DNA of 16,857 nt from an uncultured Shinella sp. (GTDB taxonomy: Bacteria; Pseudomonadota; Alphaproteobacteria; Rhizobiales; Rhizobiaceae). Location of the stretch: NCBI RefSeq assembly GCF_946479415.1, contig NZ_CAMLFY010000102.1:1-16857 (forward strand). The letters run 5' to 3'. Shown piece after piece: positions 1-7,644 of the stretch. Position numbers and translations under genes: made by a program. The stretch's first letter is position 1. Every line of letters begins with the position of its first letter. The notes under the pieces are model-generated. The model was not told the DNA's origin and made no database searches. It worked only from the letters and a program-made list of their open reading frames with translations.

Positions 1-464
1 ATGCGGTGAACCAGTTCTACCAGGCGCCGCAGGTGCGCTCCTTCTTCAACTCGTCGACCGGCTACGGCACGCTGGGCTACGGCCTGCCGGCCGCCTTCGG
101 CGCCAAGCTCGGCGCACCCACTCGTCCCTCCGTCTGCCTGATCGGCGATGGCGGCCTGCAGTTCTCGCTGCAGGAGCTGGCGAGTGCCGTCGAGGCGGGC
201 ATCGCGACGGCCGTGGTGATCTGGAACAACACGAGCTACGGCGAGATCAAAGCCTTTATGGCCGAGCGGGACATTCCGCAGATCGGCGTCGATATCTTCA
301 CGCCAGATTTTGTCGGCCTCGCCAAGGCGCTCGGCTGTGAGGCGTCCCGGCCGGGCTCGATTGCCGCGCTTGAAGCCGAGCTGACGGCATCGGCGACCCG
401 CAAGGTGCCCACTGTCATCGAGATCACCGCGGGGTCGGCACTCGCGGATGCCTTGACCGCCTGA
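1..464 (+). CDS. ThDP-dependent 2-oxo-acid decarboxylase (AruI-like), C-terminal part
   Basis: The gene is cut by the left edge; the open frame runs into the window with codons beginning at position 3, and only about 154 C-terminal residues are visible. They form the thiamine-diphosphate-binding domain of the acetolactate synthase/pyruvate decarboxylase superfamily: a GTLGYGLPAAFGAK segment (about 66-107), then the Mg-ThDP motif that starts with GDGG (144-155) and closes with WNN about 25 residues later (222-230). The text after it, SYGEIK, resembles 5-guanidino-2-oxopentanoate decarboxylase (AruI) more than true acetolactate synthases. AruI decarboxylates 2-ketoarginine to 4-guanidinobutanal. 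The next gene encodes an aminoaldehyde-type dehydrogenase that could take such a product, and a D-amino-acid dehydrogenase further down could make the oxo acid. The stop lies a few bases before the next start, so they are probably co-transcribed. ThDP family is sure; substrate is inference. Confidence 0.85.
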   Translation, partial: AVNQFYQAPQVRSFFNSSTGYGTLGYGLPAAFGAKLGAPTRPSVCLIGDGGLQFSLQELASAVEAGIATAVVIWNNTSYGEIKAFMAERDIPQIGVDIFTPDFVGLAKALGCEASRPGSIAALEAELTASATRKVPTVIEITAGSALADALTA

Positions 465-476
465 GGGAGAATGATG

Positions 477-1919
477 ATGCGGCACCAGCTCTTCATCGAC
501 GGCCGCTGGCAGGATCCCGTCGAGCCGGGTCGCATTCCCGTTTTCGATCCCTATCGCGGCGTCGCCTATCACGAGATCTCCGCCGGTGGCCCCGAGGATG
601 TGGCAAAGGCGGTCGCCGCCGCCAAGGCCGCTTTCCCCGGCTGGCGCGATGCCGGCGGCCGGGCACGGGCGGGCTATCTCGGGGCGATTGCCGTAAAATT
701 GCAGGAGCGCGCCGAGGAACTGGCGCGGCTTTCCTCCCGCAACAATGGCAAGCCGATTTCGGAAGCGCGCATCGACATGGCCGATGCGGCGGCCTCCTTC
801 GCCTACTACGCCGAGCAGGCCATCGCCTTGCAGGATCGGCAGGATGCCGATGTGGCGCTGCCCGACGACGGGTTTCACGCCCGGCTGCGCATGGAACCCG
901 CGGGTGTCGCGAGCCTCATCGTGCCCTGGAATTTCCCGCTGGTGACGACATCGTGGAAAGTCGCGCCTGCCCTCGCCGCCGGTTGCACGGTGGTGCTGAA
1001 ACCCTCGGAAATCACCCCCGTCGTGGAACTCGAACTCGGTGCGATCGCGCAGGAGGTCGGCCTGCCGCCCGGCGTGCTCAACATCGTCACCGGCACCGGC
1101 GAGCGCGTCGGCGCGCCGATGACGACACACCCTGACGTCGCCAAGGTTTCCTTCACCGGCTCGAATGCCGTCGGGGCACGGGTCATGGCGGCGGGGGCAC
1201 CCGGCGTCAAATCGGTGAGCCTCGAACTCGGCGGCAAGTCGCCCATCGTCGTCTTCGCCAGCGCTGATTTCGACGAGGCGGTGGAGTGCGTGCTCGGTGG
1301 CATCTTCTTCAATGCCGGTCAGATGTGTTCGGCGACGTCTCGCCTTCTGGTGGAAAAATCAATTGCGTCAAAGCTAATAGACGCCATAATCGCCGGAAGC
1401 CGGGCGCTGACGCCTGGTGATCCCTTGGATGAGGGGACTGCGATCGGCCCGATCACCATGAAGGCGCAGCATGACAAGGTGCTGGCCTATATCGAACGCG
1501 GCAAGGCCGAAGGCCTGAGCCTGATTGCCGGCGGCGGCAAGCCGGCCGGTCTCGAAGGCTGGTTCATCGAACCGACCATCTTTGCCGACGTGCCCACGAC
1601 CAGCGCCCTGTGGCGCGAGGAGATTTTCGGGCCGGTCCTTTGCATACGCACCTTCGAGACGGAAGACGAGGCCGTGGCGCTCGCCAACGATTGCGATTTC
1701 GGCCTCGTCGCGACCGTCGTCAGCGGCGACGAGAAGCAGGCGAACCGCGTGGCCGACGCCATCGAGGCCGGCCATGTCTGGATCAACAGCCCGCAGGCCA
1801 TTTTCGTCCAGACCTCGTGGGGCGGCTTCAAGGCGAGCGGTATCGGCCGTGAACTCGGACCTTGGGGCCTGTCCTCCTATCTGGAGGTCAAACACGTCAC
1901 ATCACGCCTGAAACGCTAA
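477..1919 (+). CDS. NAD(P)-dependent aminoaldehyde/betaine-aldehyde-type dehydrogenase
   Basis: A full-length aldehyde dehydrogenase of about 480 residues. Visible active-site features, numbered from the 477 start: VPWNFP with the oxyanion Asn at about 152, VLKPSE with the cofactor Lys at about 175, the FTGS loop, LELGGKSP with the general-base Glu at about 250, and GQMCSATSRLL with the nucleophile Cys at about 284. The CSATSRLL context and the ending GRELGPWGLSSYLEVKHVT closely resemble plant and bacterial betaine aldehyde/aminoaldehyde dehydrogenases, which favour omega-amino- or guanidino-aldehydes such as 4-aminobutanal. It sits directly behind the AruI-like decarboxylase, fitting oxidation of that enzyme's aldehyde to an acid. 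Three ATGs stand in a row (471, 474, 477); AGGGAG at 464-469 is best spaced for the third, so 477 was chosen. Enzyme class is sure; exact aldehyde is inferred. Confidence 0.93.
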   Translation: MRHQLFIDGRWQDPVEPGRIPVFDPYRGVAYHEISAGGPEDVAKAVAAAKAAFPGWRDAGGRARAGYLGAIAVKLQERAEELARLSSRNNGKPISEARIDMADAAASFAYYAEQAIALQDRQDADVALPDDGFHARLRMEPAGVASLIVPWNFPLVTTSWKVAPALAAGCTVVLKPSEITPVVELELGAIAQEVGLPPGVLNIVTGTGERVGAPMTTHPDVAKVSFTGSNAVGARVMAAGAPGVKSVSLELGGKSPIVVFASADFDEAVECVLGGIFFNAGQMCSATSRLLVEKSIASKLIDAIIAGSRALTPGDPLDEGTAIGPITMKAQHDKVLAYIERGKAEGLSLIAGGGKPAGLEGWFIEPTIFADVPTTSALWREEIFGPVLCIRTFETEDEAVALANDCDFGLVATVVSGDEKQANRVADAIEAGHVWINSPQAIFVQTSWGGFKASGIGRELGPWGLSSYLEVKHVTSRLKR

Positions 1920-1935
1920 CGACGGACCGGGGGGC

Positions 1936-3486
1936 ATGTCGAAAAAGAAGAAAGAGCGGAAGAAAGACGAAAAGAAAGACAAGAAGCGCGAAAAGCGCCT
2001 GAAGCACGCCAAGAAACATGAGGGGTACATCATGGAAACCATCCGCAACGTAGCCGACCTGCGCGTCGTCATGCACCGCAACGAGCGCCCGATCTATTTC
2101 ATCTCCGCGACGAACTTCAACCTGATCGGCATCGACGAATGGGTGCGGAACTTCAAGTTCGTGAGCTATATCGACTGCTTCGACGGTCGCCATCCCAATG
2201 TCTTCGTCCCCTCCGAAATCCCCCATGCCGAATTCGAGAGCATCGAGGACATCAACAATTACCTGCTGCAGCACAAGGAGGTGATCGATTACATCACCCG
2301 GCGCGGCGGGCGCGCTGTCGCCACCTTCCTGATGTTCGACGAGACCACCGAGGAAATTTGTAAGGAGCTCGGCATCGAGGTCTGGTTCCCCAAGGCGAAA
2401 CTGCGCCAGCGTTGCGACAACAAGATGGAGACGGTGCGTATCGGCAACAAGGCGGGTGTGCCCTCCGTGCCGAACACGCTGGCGCCGGCACGGACCTATG
2501 AGGAACTGCTCTCCTCGGCCAAGAAGGCTGGCATTGGCAAGGATCTCGTGGTTCAGACCGCCTTCGGCGACAGCGGCCACACGACCTTCTTCATCGCCAG
2601 CGAAGAGGACTACAATCGTCACGCCACGGAGATTGCCGCGGAGGACGAAGTCAAGATCATGAAGCGCATCAAGTGCCGCGGCGCGACCATGGAGGCCTGC
2701 ACGACCGGCTCCGGCACACTGGTTGGCCCGCTCTTGACGGAAGTCGTCGGCCAGCCGGCACTGACGCCCTACAAGGGCGGCTGGTGCGGCAACGAGATAT
2801 TCCCTGGCGCCTTCTCGGAAAAGATCCGCGCCAAGGCGCGCGACATGGCCTACCGCTTCGGCAACCAGCTGCGCGAGGAAGGCTATCGCGGCTATTTCGA
2901 CCTCGATTTCCTGATCGATGTCGAGGACAACGAGGTCTATCTCGGCGAATTGAACCCGCGCATCTGCGGCGCCAGCTCGATGACCAACCACGCCGCCTTC
3001 GCCTATGCCGATGCGCCGCTCTTCCTGTTCCACCTCATGGAATTCTCCGGCATCGACTACAAGATCGACGTCGAGGAGCTGAACGACCGCTGGGCGCGAA
3101 AGGAGTTCATCGATTCCTGGTCGCAGGTGGTCATTAAATCGACGGAAGACCTGGTCGATATCGTCACGCATGCGCCATCGTCAGGCATCTACCGCATGGC
3201 GTCGGACGGTAGCGTGTCCTATGATCGTTTCGACTATCACCGCCAGGCGATCGAGAGCGAGCAGGAGGCCTTTTTCCTGCGCATCACCGGTCCCGGCGAC
3301 TATCGCTACGAGGGTGCGGATCTCGGCATCCTGATCACGCGCGGGCGGGTGATGGACGACGAATTCGAGCTAAACGAGCGCGCCAGCAACTGGATCAAGG
3401 GCATCAAACGCCTCTATGCCAGCAAGCCGCTGACGGAAATCCAGCGTGACGACGCGCCGGAAGCCGGCTCGTTCAAGATCCTGTAG
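1936..3486 (+). CDS. ATP-grasp ligase-like protein with lysine-rich N-terminal tail
   Basis: A 516-residue protein. Residues 1-29 form a highly charged tail (14 Lys and 3 Arg in the first 32). Residues about 50-155 look like a pre-ATP-grasp domain, and about 156-360 like an ATP-grasp fold: DNKMETVRIGNKAGVPSVPN opens the domain, GDSGHTTF (211-218) fits the flexible nucleotide loop, FDLDF (321-325) and GELNPR (337-342) supply the acidic and Asn metal ligands. About 150 C-terminal residues I cannot assign. Such proteins are often labelled biotin carboxylase, but no biotin-carrier or carboxyltransferase gene is nearby, so an acyl-phosphate-forming amide ligase is more likely. Two starts are possible: 1936 lacks a well-placed ribosome site, while 2032 (Met33) has GAGGGG at 2020-2025. 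I kept 1936 because the Lys/Glu/Arg-rich reading looks like real protein and fills the gap after the dehydrogenase. Substrate unknown. Confidence 0.85.
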   Translation: MSKKKKERKKDEKKDKKREKRLKHAKKHEGYIMETIRNVADLRVVMHRNERPIYFISATNFNLIGIDEWVRNFKFVSYIDCFDGRHPNVFVPSEIPHAEFESIEDINNYLLQHKEVIDYITRRGGRAVATFLMFDETTEEICKELGIEVWFPKAKLRQRCDNKMETVRIGNKAGVPSVPNTLAPARTYEELLSSAKKAGIGKDLVVQTAFGDSGHTTFFIASEEDYNRHATEIAAEDEVKIMKRIKCRGATMEACTTGSGTLVGPLLTEVVGQPALTPYKGGWCGNEIFPGAFSEKIRAKARDMAYRFGNQLREEGYRGYFDLDFLIDVEDNEVYLGELNPRICGASSMTNHAAFAYADAPLFLFHLMEFSGIDYKIDVEELNDRWARKEFIDSWSQVVIKSTEDLVDIVTHAPSSGIYRMASDGSVSYDRFDYHRQAIESEQEAFFLRITGPGDYRYEGADLGILITRGRVMDDEFELNERASNWIKGIKRLYASKPLTEIQRDDAPEAGSFKIL

Positions 3487-3492
3487 GGCGCC

Positions 3493-4509
3493 ATGGACCT
3501 CCAGTTCGAAGCCATCGATGAAGACCGGCCCGGCCCGAAATGGCGCCGGGTGTTCGATCGTCACTGGCATGCCTATAGCCGTTGGTTCGTGCGCGACGGG
3601 GTCCGTTCGCGACCGACCTATTTCATGAGCCTCAAGGCGCTGCGCACGCATATGCCGGAGCTGGTGCCGACCTACGAGGCAATCGTCGAAGCGGCCGGTG
3701 GCGGAGACCTGGAAGCGCGCTTCCTCTCCATGTGGTGCCCGCCCTTCTATGTCGGCGGCTGTTCGCAGGCGATCGTCACGGGGGCGGAGCCAGCGCTCAT
3801 CCGCAACTATGACTACAGCCCGCGCCTGCTGGAAGGCACCTGGCTCGCCTCGCGCTATAACAAGCGGGTGGTGGCGGTGGTCGATTGCCTGTGGGGTGTG
3901 CTCGACGGCATCAACGAGGACGGGCTGTCGGTGTCGCTCTCCTTCGGCGGGCGCACGGCAGCGGGGCAAGGCTTCGGCATTCCCGTCGTGCTGCGCTACG
4001 TGCTCGAATTCGCCAGCAATACGGCCGAGGCCGTTGCCACCCTCCAGCGTATTCCCGTCCACATGGCCTATTCGATCGCCATCATCGATCGCGCGGGCCA
4101 TCACGCGACGGTCTATGTCAATCCAGATCGGCCGGCCGAGGTGGTGGAGCGGCGTGTCAGCACCAATCACCAGCACGGCGTCGAATGGGCGCGCCATGCC
4201 GAAACGACCAAATCGGTCGAGCGCGAGGCGGCGCTGGAGAAGGCGCTGGCCGGCTCGGAGGATGTTGAAAAGGTGCTGTCCAGCTTCCTGCGCCCGCCGG
4301 TCTACCAGACCTCCTACGGGCGCGGCTACGGCACGCTCTACACGGCGGTCTACCGGCCGCTGGATGCCTCGGTGGAGCTGGTCTGGCCGGGTTCGACCTG
4401 GCGGCAATCCTGCGAGGCCTTCCAGGAGGAGGTCCGCATTATCCGCTTCAACGACGGCGACTCCGGCGGCTTCGCACCGACCTTCAAACAGGGTGCCGTG
4501 AGCAGCTAG
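3493..4509 (+). CDS. C45-family autoproteolytic Ntn hydrolase/acyltransferase
   Basis: 338 residues resembling the acyl-CoA:6-aminopenicillanate acyltransferase family (peptidase family C45). Members cleave themselves before a Cys that becomes the N-terminal nucleophile and then hydrolyse or transfer acyl groups at amide bonds. The expected site is GGCSQAIV with Cys90, followed after a short gap by RNYDY (104-108), the family's conserved Asn-Tyr-Asp element. A later NEDGLSVSLSFGGR segment and an STNHQH stretch also fit this fold. No signal peptide is evident, so a cytoplasmic location is likely. The start follows the ATP-grasp stop by six bases with AGGG at 3485-3488, so translation is probably coupled. 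Beside an ATP-grasp ligase, one may make and the other break an amide. Bacterial members outside penicillin producers have mostly unknown substrates; family assignment is good, function open. Confidence 0.85.
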   Translation: MDLQFEAIDEDRPGPKWRRVFDRHWHAYSRWFVRDGVRSRPTYFMSLKALRTHMPELVPTYEAIVEAAGGGDLEARFLSMWCPPFYVGGCSQAIVTGAEPALIRNYDYSPRLLEGTWLASRYNKRVVAVVDCLWGVLDGINEDGLSVSLSFGGRTAAGQGFGIPVVLRYVLEFASNTAEAVATLQRIPVHMAYSIAIIDRAGHHATVYVNPDRPAEVVERRVSTNHQHGVEWARHAETTKSVEREAALEKALAGSEDVEKVLSSFLRPPVYQTSYGRGYGTLYTAVYRPLDASVELVWPGSTWRQSCEAFQEEVRIIRFNDGDSGGFAPTFKQGAVSS

Positions 4510-4524
4510 GACTGGGGAGTACAG

Positions 4525-5772
4525 ATGAAAGTAGTGGTTCTCGGCGCCGGCGTCGTCGGTACGGCGGCGGCCTGGTATCTGTCGAAGGACGGCCATGACG
4601 TGACCGTGCTGGAGCGTCACGAAGATGTGGCGCGCGGCACAAGCCAGAGCAATGCCGGTCTCGTCTCGCCGGGCGATTCCACTGCCTGGGCTTCGCCGGC
4701 GGCGCTGACCACCTTCATGAAATCGCTGTTCCGATCCGATCTCGGCATCAAGGTGCGGTTCAGCCTCGATCCGCAGTTCCTATCCTGGGGCCTGCGGTTT
4801 CTCATGCAGTGCACGCAATCGCGCGCCCATGCCAATACCGAGGTCAAGCTGCGTCTCGCCTTTTATGCGCGCGAGTGCATCAATGCGATCCAGGAGGAGA
4901 CCGGTATCTCCTATGACGATCGCCGCAAGGGCATTCTCTATTTCTACCGCTCGCAGCAGAGCATGGATGCAGGCGTCAAGCACATGCAGTATATCGCCGA
5001 CCGGGGGCTCGCCATCGAGGTGGTGGATCGCGAGCGGCTGGCCGCGCTGGAGCCGGGCCTGGCCGCTGTGAAGCACCAGCTTGCCGGTGGCGTTTATTCC
5101 TCGATGGATCAGACGGGCGATTCCTCGCTCTTCACCCGCAGCCTCGCCGAGCAGGCGCGCGTGCGCCAGGGCGTCGCGTTCCGTTTCGGAACCGTCGTCA
5201 CCGGTCTCGATGTCGAGGGCAACCGCGTCAAGGCCGTGCTGACCGACAAGGGGCCGGTCGCCTGCGATGCCGTCGTGCTGTCGCTTGGCCCGGAAAGTTC
5301 GCTGCTCGCCCGCAAGATCGGCATCGACGTGCCCGTCTATCCCGTCAAAGGTTATACGGCGACCTTGCCGATCGACGAGGACAAGGGGCCGACCATGGGC
5401 GGCGTCGACGAGGACCGGCTGATCGCCTATTCCCGCCTCGGCAACCGTCTGCGCCTTGCCTCTACCGCCGAATTCGCCGGCTACGACCGTATGTTCAAGC
5501 CCGCCGATTTCACCACTATGTTCAAGACGGCGCGGGATCTTTTCCCCGGCGCCATCGATGAGACGAGGGCGGTGCTCTGGTCGGGCCTGCGTCCGATGAT
5601 GCCGGGCTCCGTGCCGGTGCATGGGCGCGCGCGCTACGAGAACCTGTTCCTCGATACGGGTCATGGCCATGTCGGTTGGACCATGGCCTGCGGCTCGGGA
5701 AAGCTCGTCGCGGACCTCGTCGCCGGCCGGAAGCCGGAGATCGATACTGCGGGCTTGCTGTACAGGAACTGA
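4525..5772 (+). CDS. FAD-dependent D-amino-acid dehydrogenase (DadA-like)
   Basis: 415 residues of the DadA branch of the DAO oxidoreductase superfamily, which oxidises D-amino acids to 2-oxo acids plus ammonia via an imine and passes electrons to the membrane quinone pool. Seen: the N-terminal dinucleotide fold GAGVVG (7-12) with the ribose-binding Glu30; SNAGLVSPG (42-50), typical of DadA; YPVKGYTAT (272-280); WSGLRPMMPGSVP (352-364) lining the active site; and GHGHVGWTMACGSG (379-392), the second FAD contact. Length matches the family (about 410-435). GGGGAG at 4514-4519 is a good ribosome site for the ATG at 4525. It is followed by an ornithine-racemase-like gene and a RidA gene, which fit a source of D-substrate and removal of the imine product. 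Class is secure; a basic D-amino acid such as D-ornithine, D-lysine or D-arginine as substrate is inferred. Confidence 0.92.
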   Translation: MKVVVLGAGVVGTAAAWYLSKDGHDVTVLERHEDVARGTSQSNAGLVSPGDSTAWASPAALTTFMKSLFRSDLGIKVRFSLDPQFLSWGLRFLMQCTQSRAHANTEVKLRLAFYARECINAIQEETGISYDDRRKGILYFYRSQQSMDAGVKHMQYIADRGLAIEVVDRERLAALEPGLAAVKHQLAGGVYSSMDQTGDSSLFTRSLAEQARVRQGVAFRFGTVVTGLDVEGNRVKAVLTDKGPVACDAVVLSLGPESSLLARKIGIDVPVYPVKGYTATLPIDEDKGPTMGGVDEDRLIAYSRLGNRLRLASTAEFAGYDRMFKPADFTTMFKTARDLFPGAIDETRAVLWSGLRPMMPGSVPVHGRARYENLFLDTGHGHVGWTMACGSGKLVADLVAGRKPEIDTAGLLYRN

Positions 5773-5816
5773 GCATTTTCAGGAAAAGTGGCAACCGGTT
5801 TTCCGTCCGAAAATGT
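5773..5816. repeat. Nested palindromic intergenic element, rhizobial type
   Basis: An outer inverted repeat, GCATTTTC (5773-5780) against GAAAATGT (5809-5816, one mismatch), encloses an inner pair GGAAAA (5782-5787) and TTTTCC (5799-5804). The element begins right after the stop of the D-amino-acid dehydrogenase and ends about 18 bases before the racemase start. I recall very similar sequences scattered between genes in Rhizobiaceae genomes; that is memory, not a search. In RNA it could form a hairpin between the two reading frames. Confidence 0.6.
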
Positions 5817-5834
5817 GACAAACGAGAGATTGTC

Positions 5835-7622
5835 ATGTCCGATCCGCAAATCTCCATCGATCTCGCCCGCATCGAGAACAATGCCCGCACCGTCGTGGAC
5901 CTGTGCAGGTCGTCCGGCATCACGCCCTTCGGGGTGACCAAGGGCACCTGCGGCATGCCGCAGGTGGCGCGCGCCATGCTGCGCGGGGGTGTCGCCGGCA
6001 TCGCCGAATCCCGCTTCGAGAACATCCGCCGTCTGCGCGACGCTGGCATCGACTGCCCGATCATGCTGCTGCGCAGCCCGCCGCTGACGCGTGTCGAAGA
6101 ACTGGTGCGCAGCGTCGATATCAGCCTGCAATCCGAACTCCAGATCATGCGCGAGATCTCGCGCGTCGCCGAGCGGCTCGGGCGCGTGCATGACGTCATC
6201 CTGATGATCGACCTCGGCGACCTGCGCGAGGGCATCTGGCCGAACGACCTCGTGCCGACCGTCGAGGCCGTGATGGAGCTGCCGGGCGTGCGGATCGCCG
6301 GCGTGGGCACGAACCTCACCTGCTTCGGCGCGATCATCCCGACGCAGGAAAACCTCACCCAACTCGTCTCCCATGCCTACAAGGTGGAAAGCATCACCGG
6401 CCGTTCGCTCGACTGGGTCTCCGGTGGTAATTCCTCTTCGCTGCCGCTGCTGCTCGCCGGCGGCATGCCTGGCGGTATCAACAATCTGCGCGTCGGCGAG
6501 GCGATCCTGCAGGGCGGGCGCGAAACCTTCCTCACGGAACCCTGGGAAGCGCTCGACCGCGAGGTCTTCGAGCTGACCGGCGAGCTTCTGGAGGTGAAGA
6601 CGAAACCGTCGATGCCGATCGGCCTCTCCGGCCTCGATGCCTTCGGCAATGCGCCTGTCTTCGTCGACGAGGGTGACCGGCTGCGCGGCATCGCCAATAT
6701 CGGCCGCGAGGACGTCATCGCCGAGGGCCTGATCCCGACGCAGCGCGGCGTGCGCGTGCTCGGCGCTTCCAGCGACCATCTGGTGCTCGATCTTACCGAC
6801 GCCGATCCGCCGCTGGCCGTCGGGGAGAATGTCAGCTTCCGCATGAACTACGGCGCGCTGCTGACGGTGATGACGTCGGAATATGTGGAGAAGGTGCCGA
6901 TGCGGGATGTGCGGGAGACGGGCGCGGCGAGGACCTATGCGATCGAGACGGACGCTATCGACGGCGCGCTCGTCGTGGTGCAAAACATTGCCGAGCGCAT
7001 AGAGTATCTCGGTTTCGAGAAGGGAGAGGGGGACGATGCCCTGGCCCTCTCCATCTGCGCGCGCCGGCGCGATATCCTGCCCCAGGTACAGGCCGCCGGC
7101 CAAAGGCATGATGCGCTCGGCCTCGTCTGGATCGATTCTGACGCGGCGATGATGCCGGATGGCGATCTGGATGCGCCGCCGCCGGAAAACGCGGTGCTGC
7201 GCCGTATGCTCGACCGCCTGCCGCCGTTTATCGCGCCCGAGAACATCGTGCTCATCGGCCTGCGCAATGCCGCACCCCAGGAGGTGGAGGCGCTGAAGGC
7301 GTCGCGCATGCGCATTTTCACCATGTCGGAGATCGATGCGCTCGGCCTGCGGCAGGCGATGCGCGAGGCGATCGCCATCGCCTCCGCCGGCACGCGCGGC
7401 TTCCACCTCTGCTACTCGCCGACGGCGACCGACATGTCCGGCTGGAGCGGCGGCATCGGCGGTATCACGGTGCGCGAGACCCATTCGGCGATGGAAATGG
7501 CCGCACTCAGCGGCAAGTTGCGCGCGCTCAGCATTTCCGGCATTGATGCCGCGCTGCCATCGCCGATCGGTGCGGAATGCGCCAACTTCATTTTGTCGGC
7601 CTTCGGCAAAACCATTCTCTGA
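5835..7622 (+). CDS. Ornithine-racemase-family PLP enzyme fused to a degenerate arginase-fold domain
   Basis: 595 residues in two parts. Residues 1 to about 356 match the Orr/alanine racemase N-terminal fold: FGVTKGTCG with Lys36 as the expected PLP lysine, MIDLGDLREG (124-133), GTNLTCFGA (158-166), VSGGNSSSLPLLL (195-207) and INNLRVGEAILQG (215-227), all typical of Clostridium-type ornithine racemase. Residues about 365-595 resemble the later two-thirds of arginase/agmatinase: LGLVWIDSDAA (428-438), IAPENIVLIGLRN (466-478), IFTMSEIDALGL (494-505), and FHLCYSPTATDM (523-534) before GGITVRE (542-548). The manganese ligands are absent: the GGDHS, DAHAD and DVDALDP positions read as GDDAL, DSDAA and SPTATDM. 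The domain is therefore probably structural or ligand-sensing. Start chosen at ATG 5835, where homology begins; the open frame extends upstream into the dehydrogenase gene. Racemisation of ornithine or lysine is likely but unproven. Confidence 0.88.
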   Translation: MSDPQISIDLARIENNARTVVDLCRSSGITPFGVTKGTCGMPQVARAMLRGGVAGIAESRFENIRRLRDAGIDCPIMLLRSPPLTRVEELVRSVDISLQSELQIMREISRVAERLGRVHDVILMIDLGDLREGIWPNDLVPTVEAVMELPGVRIAGVGTNLTCFGAIIPTQENLTQLVSHAYKVESITGRSLDWVSGGNSSSLPLLLAGGMPGGINNLRVGEAILQGGRETFLTEPWEALDREVFELTGELLEVKTKPSMPIGLSGLDAFGNAPVFVDEGDRLRGIANIGREDVIAEGLIPTQRGVRVLGASSDHLVLDLTDADPPLAVGENVSFRMNYGALLTVMTSEYVEKVPMRDVRETGAARTYAIETDAIDGALVVVQNIAERIEYLGFEKGEGDDALALSICARRRDILPQVQAAGQRHDALGLVWIDSDAAMMPDGDLDAPPPENAVLRRMLDRLPPFIAPENIVLIGLRNAAPQEVEALKASRMRIFTMSEIDALGLRQAMREAIAIASAGTRGFHLCYSPTATDMSGWSGGIGGITVRETHSAMEMAALSGKLRALSISGIDAALPSPIGAECANFILSAFGKTIL

Positions 7623-7644
7623 TCATAACCATGGGAGACTTTTC

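Noticed and set aside
1897..3171. Open frame on the - strand (424 codons) opposite the ATP-grasp gene
   Set aside because: Low-complexity Val/Asp/Glu/Leu-rich product with no motif; a shadow of the + strand gene.
1936..3486. Biotin carboxylase function for the ATP-grasp protein
   Set aside because: No biotin-carrier domain, carboxyltransferase or their genes are visible nearby, and the C-terminal part does not look like the biotin carboxylase C-domain; only the ATP-grasp core is shared.
3370..4620. - strand open frame opposite the C45 hydrolase gene
   Set aside because: His/Arg-rich product typical of antisense GC-rich DNA; the + strand frame has the C45 nucleophile and conserved elements.
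5661..7484. Long open frame on the - strand (607 codons) opposite the racemase gene
   Set aside because: It mirrors the GC-rich codon pattern of the + strand gene, gives an Arg/Ala/His-rich product without recognisable domain, and the + strand reading has clear homology throughout.
6927..7622. Active arginase or agmatinase activity of the fusion's C-terminal domain
   Set aside because: All three metal-binding motif regions have lost their His/Asp ligands, so hydrolysis by the usual mechanism is not expected.
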